From: Clitoria ternatea | Taxonomy: Eukaryota > Streptophyta > Magnoliopsida > Fabales > Fabaceae | NCBI GenBank assembly: GCA_037962975.1 | Contig: CM075669.1 | Span: forward strand, 187,372,501 to 187,436,500 | DNA length: 64,000 nucleotides | Reading direction: 5' to 3' | In this document: positions 58,861 to 64,000 of the stretch, one piece after another | Numbering within the stretch: position 1 is the first letter of the stretch | How the letters are laid out: each line of letters begins with the position of its first letter | Position numbers and translations under genes: made by a program | Notes under the pieces: model-generated | What the model was told of the DNA's origin: nothing | The model's database searches: none | The model's input: only the letters and a program-made list of their open reading frames with translations

Positions 58861-59019
58861 CCTTCGCTCCTCTCTACCTTGCAATCCTATTACTCTAAGG
58901 ACTTAAGGAAAATATTATTTGTCAAACTCACATCAGATCCAACGACTTTTAATAGTTAAAATGGTATTGTTTTCACAAAGGGTAGAATTTTTGTACCTCT
59001 ATACAGTGATATCTGTAAC

Positions 59020-59230
59020 ACTCTTCTCCATGAATTTCACTCTACACCTACATCATGTCACTCAGGAATCAGACCAACCTTGGCTTGCTTGGCTGCCTCC
59101 TTCTCATGGCTGGGCCTGCAAAAGGATGTAAAGCTGTTTATTAGAACTTGTCAAATCTGCCCAAGCTCTAAATATAAAACAACAAAAAAAAGGTCTCCTT
59201 CAACCCCTTCCTATGCCTTATTCCCTAGTT
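59020..59230 (+). pseudogene. Reina-like integrase zinc-finger remnant
   Basis: Two frames together show the H...H and TCQICPSSKYK C-x2-C parts of an integrase zinc finger. The catalytic core is absent after about 59230, so the element was cut here. Confidence 0.55.
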
Positions 59231-59270
59231 GCAAAACCGTGTTTTGGGCAAATGTCTGTTTAAAGAACAT

Positions 59271-60305
59271 GTAAAAAAATTTTCTTTTACAAAAAGAATT
59301 GTAAAGGTTGAATCCTTTTGCAAAGGTTACATCTTTTATTAGATATGTTGCAAAGGTTGCATTTTTAATGAGATATTTTGTAATAGTTGAATTTTTTATG
59401 AGATATTTTGTAAAGGTTGCACCTTTTGAAAGCTAGTATCAATTTATTTTTATTTTGTGTATATTGATTGCTTTTCTCAACATTTTAATTACAGAACATG
59501 TTTTTGGGATGTGCTTTATTATATGAACATATTGTATGTTGCAATGGTGATTGTTTTATGTGTTCTAATTATAAGACATGTTTTATGTTCGTTTAATTAA
59601 AATGAAATCAAGGGTTGTATGCAATGCATATCTATATGCTTTCTCTTTCTAATATGAATTGTTCATGCGAGATTATGTTTAGAAAGTTTAAGAGTTAAAC
59701 TCTAGCCGTAATGAAAACTAGGATTCAAAAGTTGAAACCTAGCCATCTTGGTATTTTATTTATTTGTAAATGTTACGAATAAAATATTTGATTTTAATAT
59801 TATATTTTAAATTCGATTTGTAAAAGTTACAAATTCAATTTTAAATGTTTGTTAAATTTAAGGTTTGTAAGAGTTACAAATTTAAATAATTTATTCTTAT
59901 TAATTTTAATAGGATTTGCATCATATGTGATCTTTTTAAAATTAATGTGATTTGTAGGAGTTACAAATTGATTCATATTTATTAAATTTAATATGATTTG
60001 TAATTTTTACAAATAGAAGATAAGATCTTTATTAAATTTAATAATTTTAAAATCAAATATTTAATCCTTAATAAATTTGATAGGATTTGCAAAAGTTACA
60101 AATTAAAGATAAGATCTTTATCAAATTTAATAGGATTCAAAATAAAATATCTTGAATTCTAGAGATAAGATTTAAAATTTAAACCTTGATTATTCCTAAA
60201 AATAGGATGATTGTTGAGACTCTAGAGATAAGGTTTAAAAGTTAAACATTGACCATTCCAAAATTTAGTATTTCAAATTGTTTGAAATCATAACCGAATA
60301 TTTTG
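59271..60305. repeat. AT-rich region with imperfect palindromic repeats
   Basis: The first part (59290-59435) repeats words like TTGCAAAGGTTGCATTTTT and TGAGATATTTTGTAA. The second part has six copies of TTTGTAANAGTTACAAA at 59763, 59817, 59864, 59951, 59997 and 60086, with intervals 54, 47, 87, 46 and 89, suggesting a ~45-bp base period with missing units. No gene is supported; possibly LTR or satellite-derived. Confidence 0.5.
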
Positions 60306-60507
60306 AGCTGTGATGAGTGCTTATTTTATGATTAAATTCATGGCTCAATTAGAACTATTTTTTGAATAACTTAACAAAATTGATAAATAATTGAGCATGA
60401 TTTTGATTATAAAGGGAGTATTAAGGAAAGAAGCTTGAAATTTGAAAATCAGTGAACAACTTGTCAAAAGCCTTGAAGAAACCAAGAGCATCAAGCAAAG
60501 GACACTT

Positions 60508-60970
60508 GAGCGTGGTACAATACACGCCTGAGCGTGGAGGAAACAAAAGCCACGTTGCCCATGCACCCAAGTGAAACAATGAGGAACACACCAACAGCCC
60601 CTCACGCTTGAGCGTGAGCCCGAGCTCGCTCAAGCGTGACTTCATGCATGACTGACGCTCAAGCGTGGCACTAAGGAGCTTAAAGCGTGACTGAATTGCA
60701 TTAAGGAACAGCATCAGGTCATCTCACGCTTAAGCGTGAGCAGGAGCCGCTTGGGCGTGACCTCGATCCCGCTTGAGCGTGGCCTGAGCGTGGAGTACGT
60801 ATTTTGGGATAGAGGAGCTCGCTCAAGCGTGACATGCCCAGCTTGAAGCGAAGGATCAAGCATATGCTGCACAAAGGAACCACGCTTAAGCGTGGACAAG
60901 GAAGCTCAAGCGCAAGACTATCAAAAAGCTTCAGAACCCTTCACACTTGAGCGTGACCATCAAGCTCAAG
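60508..60970 (+). promoter_or_regulatory. GCTTGAGCGTG / GCTCAAGCGTGA motif array
   Basis: Units with a GAGCGTG or AAGCGTG core start at 60508, 60530, 60610, 60632, 60661, 60683, 60732, 60753, 60775, 60786, 60825 and 60846, with more beyond. Intervals of 21-22 bp recur, with single steps of 29 and 11. The CGCTCAAGCG part is palindromic with CGCTTGAGCG. The array lies upstream of TATAAAG at 61118. Confidence 0.6.
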
Positions 60971-61117
60971 CGTGACTCACACAGCGTGGGCTTCTTAATT
61001 CTTTATTCACCCGTAATGCGATGCAAACTCATCCACTTTCTGCTGTTTCCACCAGTCTCTGAAAGATGCCGCATGGGTTCTACGCAAGTGGGTAAGAGAA
61101 GCTAAGCCAAAAACTCC

Positions 61118-61124
61118 TATAAAG
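61118..61124 (+). promoter_or_regulatory. Putative TATA box of solo LTR D
   Basis: TATAAAG in CTCCTATAAAGC, about 150 bp downstream of the motif array. Confidence 0.5.
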
Positions 61125-62011
61125 CAAGCTGCAAACAGGGTATCAGGATCATCAATCTCCTATCATCTGATACATCATTTCATCCTCTGTATTTTTTATT
61201 TCACACTTTCCATTTTCTGCATTCATTTCTTTGATGGTGAAAATGCAAGGCATGAGTAACTAATTTCCCTTATGGGATTGGCTGTAATCCATTCAACACT
61301 GAAGTAATGCTGTCGTAAGTTTTCATTGAGTAATGAGATTTGATAAAGTTTCTGTATTTCCTTCTGCGTTAAATGCCTGAAAGTACTTGATCACTATTTT
61401 CTTGTTCTAAGTTTTCTTGAGTATGCTGGGAAGTGACTTTTGAAAGCAGACCCTGAAAGAAATGCTTGTTGTGAGTAGGTAGCCAGGGATGGCGTCTAAC
61501 GCAACAAACGTCAAAACAATCGATCGATAATGCTGGAATGGTTTCCAAAGTGACTGAGGGATCAGCGGTTTGGAAATCATTCTTATGAATTTTGTAGTCG
61601 AGGGATTGATGCAAATGACTTTGATTGTGACGTAGAACTTATCTTTTCGATTTACTTATATGGAAACTTATGCAGCTTACAGAGGTGAAGATGTGATGAA
61701 GCCAATCCCTGTTTTACAAAACTGATTTTTCCAACATCATTTACTGTTATATTTTGCAAAGTGCTATCCTCTGTTATTTTGTTACTTACTGTTTTTCATT
61801 CAGCAACATTCACAACAAATCAAAACTGAAACTTTCTGCCTAATCAATTCAAACTAAGATCTTCATTCTAGCACCTCCTCAGTGGAATGACAACTATACT
61901 ATATTACAACTTCTGTGTTTAAACTTGGCACATCCATTTCATTGAGTTCATATTATACAAACTTGATTCTCTTTCAGCAAACTCAATATAAGCAAAACAC
62001 TTATCAAGCTG

Positions 62012-62763
62012 TTAATGGTTTGTGGGACGTTCTGGCTAGGAAAGACTTGGTACTTAAGCGGTTACACCGGACCCATTTCTCTTTCTTGCGAACTAACCTG
62101 ATTACAGTACTAAATTTTTAGGTTGGAACGCCACTCGGCACCCTATAAAGGGTAGTCTCCCCTTGACCCCGTCTGTTGAACAGTCAACGGAACCGCCAAA
62201 CTTCTTGCGTAGTTTTCTTTTTATGATCCGAGTGTTTAATTATGTGTTCTAAAATTTATTTTATTTTAAATACAATTTATCACTTTATTAATTGATTAAT
62301 TAACACGTACAGCAGTGAATGGTTATAGTCTTAGATTTTTTTATTAAATTTTAAATACAACTTGCGTGTTGTGCCTTTCTTTATTCTTGAATTTCTTCTC
62401 TCAACCCTTCACTCGTATGTAGAACGAGTTTCTTTATTACATTGTAATCTAGAAGAAGCCAACAAGGTGGAGACCTAGAAGAAACCTAGCGTGGTGACTC
62501 TTGATGGGTATGGCCTTGAAAGGAACAAAGGAGTGGTGACTCTAGGAGGATGGTGGTTTCAAGAAGTAGGACTTCATGAAGTCAAGGCACTATAGTTCCT
62601 TTAGGTTTATTTTATTTTATTTTATTTTATTTTCTAGAAAGACTATAACCATCTAACATTTTTGATTGCATGTTTTGGGGTTTTATTTTACGTTAAAACA
62701 TTTAATGAAAATCAGCAATGAACAATAAGAAAATTGAAACCCCTCAAGCTTGACAATTATACC
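62012..62763. other. Unassigned sequence with TTTTA microsatellite
   Basis: No supported gene. A TTTTA pentanucleotide run lies near 62605-62632. The 68-codon frame at 61915-62121 crosses the solo LTR boundary and is not a gene. Confidence 0.4.
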
Positions 62764-63333
62764 TTCTAATAAGTAATAACATCTAACTTGATATAGATAA
62801 AGTACAGGTCACGACATAGTTAGGTGCCTTTATTTATGTTTAGTAGGACATGATTGGATAATTGGATTATCCAAGTATAACTTATTAAGTTTTATTCAAA
62901 TAGACATTTTTCAATTGGATTGAAAAAGCCTAAAGGAAATAGTCTAAAGCGCGTTCCAATAAGCAACACTCATCAATGCTAGTTTTAATAAAGTATAGGT
63001 TCTGCCAAGGCAGGGTGCCTTTATTGATATTAATAAAGGATGATGGATAATTGGATTATCCAACCATTTGTTATTGGACTTATCTAGGTAACTTTAATCA
63101 GATTGAAGAACATATAAGCGTTAATATCAAGTTAAAAAAAGACTTCTAATAAGTAACACTCATCGAGACTAATGTCAATAAATAGTGGGCCTGCCAAAGC
63201 AGGGTGCTATCATTTATATTAGTAAGGCACGATGGGATAATTGTAATATCCAAATTATTTTTATTGGGTCTAAACTTAACTAAGTTTTTCAATTGGATTG
63301 AAAATAACTTAGAGGCGTAAGGATTGAGCTTAA
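62764..63333 (+). repeat. 190-bp tandem repeat, three copies
   Basis: The word TTCTAATAAG or TTCCAATAAG starts at 62764, 62954 and 63144, exactly 190 bp apart. Within each copy follow AATAAAGTAYAGGT-like, GGTGCC or GGTGCT plus TTTAT, GGATAATTGGATTATCCA-like and TTGAAxA parts in the same order. The copies are diverged. Confidence 0.7.
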
Positions 63334-64000
63334 ATTCATAAGATGAATAACGGTAAAGAGTTATCCACTCAATCATCCAAGAGTTGCATGAGATGCAATT
63401 AGAAATGTGTTTCCTACCTAAATAACCAAGGGTTGGGCGATCAGCCAAAGCTGACTCAACACTAGGCCAAATATGGATATTGGCCTACTAGAAAAATCTT
63501 CCAACGGAATTTTTTTTGATTCAGTGAGGGTATTTGTTTTGAATCAAAATAGTGGAAGACAACATATTTATTTAATGACCAAAATTTAAATATGTTTTAA
63601 ATAGAAGTGATAGATTTGCATGTAATTTGTTTTAGAATAACAATGACAAACCAAATATTGTTTTTGTCATAATCTGTCCTTTGGAAGGACACTTTATCTG
63701 GAAAAATTCCCAAATAAGTATCGAGACTTGAGAATTATCTTTAATAAAGAGGAAGCGACAGTGTGTCATGTATGGTCTATTTCAATATCATTTATCTTTG
63801 GGTATTGAATACCCTATGAAGTCTATATAAACTCTAAGCTGTAAAAGGCAATATGAATATATAGAGATATATTATATGATCATATATAGACTCTATTAAG
63901 GCTGAGTTGGTCACGAAGTCTAAAAGGTGATCAAAAAAGGAAATTGTTTCCAGTTTTGGCCAAATAAGACATTAAAATAATTTGTCTAAAGAACTTGAAG
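63334..64000. other. Unassigned right flank
   Basis: AT-rich sequence. No gene, element boundary or RNA feature is recognised. Confidence 0.4.

Larger units (their letters stand above)
28036..59270 (+). mobile_element. Reina-like gypsy element, 3'-truncated, interrupted
   Basis: The two parts are 28036-28753 and 56054-59270, separated by a large nested insertion flanked by CCCCT. Order is LTR, gag, protease, reverse transcriptase, RNase H and the zinc finger of integrase. The integrase core, the chromodomain if there was one, and the 3' LTR are missing. Many stops and frameshifts mark it as the oldest element with recognisable pol in this nest. Confidence 0.65.
60311..62006 (+). mobile_element. 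Solo LTR D (1696 bp)
   Basis: Bounded by TGATGAGTGC and CACTTATCA, with AGCTG on both sides (60306-60310 and 62007-62011). It has a motif array and a TATA box, no coding domain and no second copy. The TGATGAGTGC start resembles Athila/Tat-type LTRs such as the TGATAAGTGC element here. Confidence 0.75.

Noticed and set aside
61915..62121. 68-codon plus-strand frame
   Set aside because: It crosses the solo LTR D end and its AGCTG duplication, so it is a chance fusion of two sequences.

Overview
This is plant nuclear DNA, most likely from a papilionoid legume. The evidence is one spliced BBX-family gene with GT-AG introns and a dense nest of plant-type LTR retrotransposons: Tork-like and Sirevirus-like copia, and Athila-, Tat-, Reina- and Tekay-like gypsy. 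The legume assignment rests on general resemblance and is moderate. I see no rRNA, tRNA or CRISPR features. Almost all of the window is retrotransposon sequence; the BBX gene (22645-26274) is the only host gene I can support.

Left nest (about 780-20144). A decayed Tork-type copia element is split at 3605/18432 inside its reverse transcriptase. The insert is a ~4.0 kb minus-strand solo LTR (target duplication TCTAT). That LTR is itself split by a complete but protein-less element at 5169-15991 (target duplication AAATC). This inner element has 3.55 kb LTRs, a Met-type primer site and a 3.7 kb internal region with no retroviral domains, so it is a large non-autonomous derivative (LARD-like). 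A gypsy 3' remnant follows at about 20380-21780.

Host gene. A BBX22/LZF1-like double B-box protein of 288 residues has three exons. Two unusual features suggest it may be impaired: a zinc-ligand Cys of B-box 2 is Phe, and a TGA precedes an in-frame basic tail.

Right nest (about 27130-59270). A Tat-like gag fragment is followed by a Reina-like element with a 326-bp LTR. That element is split by a 4.6 kb solo LTR (duplication CCCCT), which is split by a Sirevirus-like copia element with an envelope-like region (duplication AAAAT). The copia element is split in turn by a nearly intact Athila-like gypsy element (duplication ATTAA). After this nest come an AT-rich stretch with imperfect palindromes, another solo LTR (60311-62006, duplication AGCTG) and a 190-bp tandem repeat.

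Most interesting signal. At least four LTR families here carry arrays of short family-specific motifs upstream of a TATA box, with recurring spacings of about 21-22 and 30 bp. In the Sirevirus-like element the AATCGATT palindrome forms nine pairs in the LTR. The same paired array occurs a second time inside the element, followed by a second TATA box directly upstream of the envelope-like reading frame. This looks like a dedicated internal promoter. All spacings were counted by hand from the sequence.
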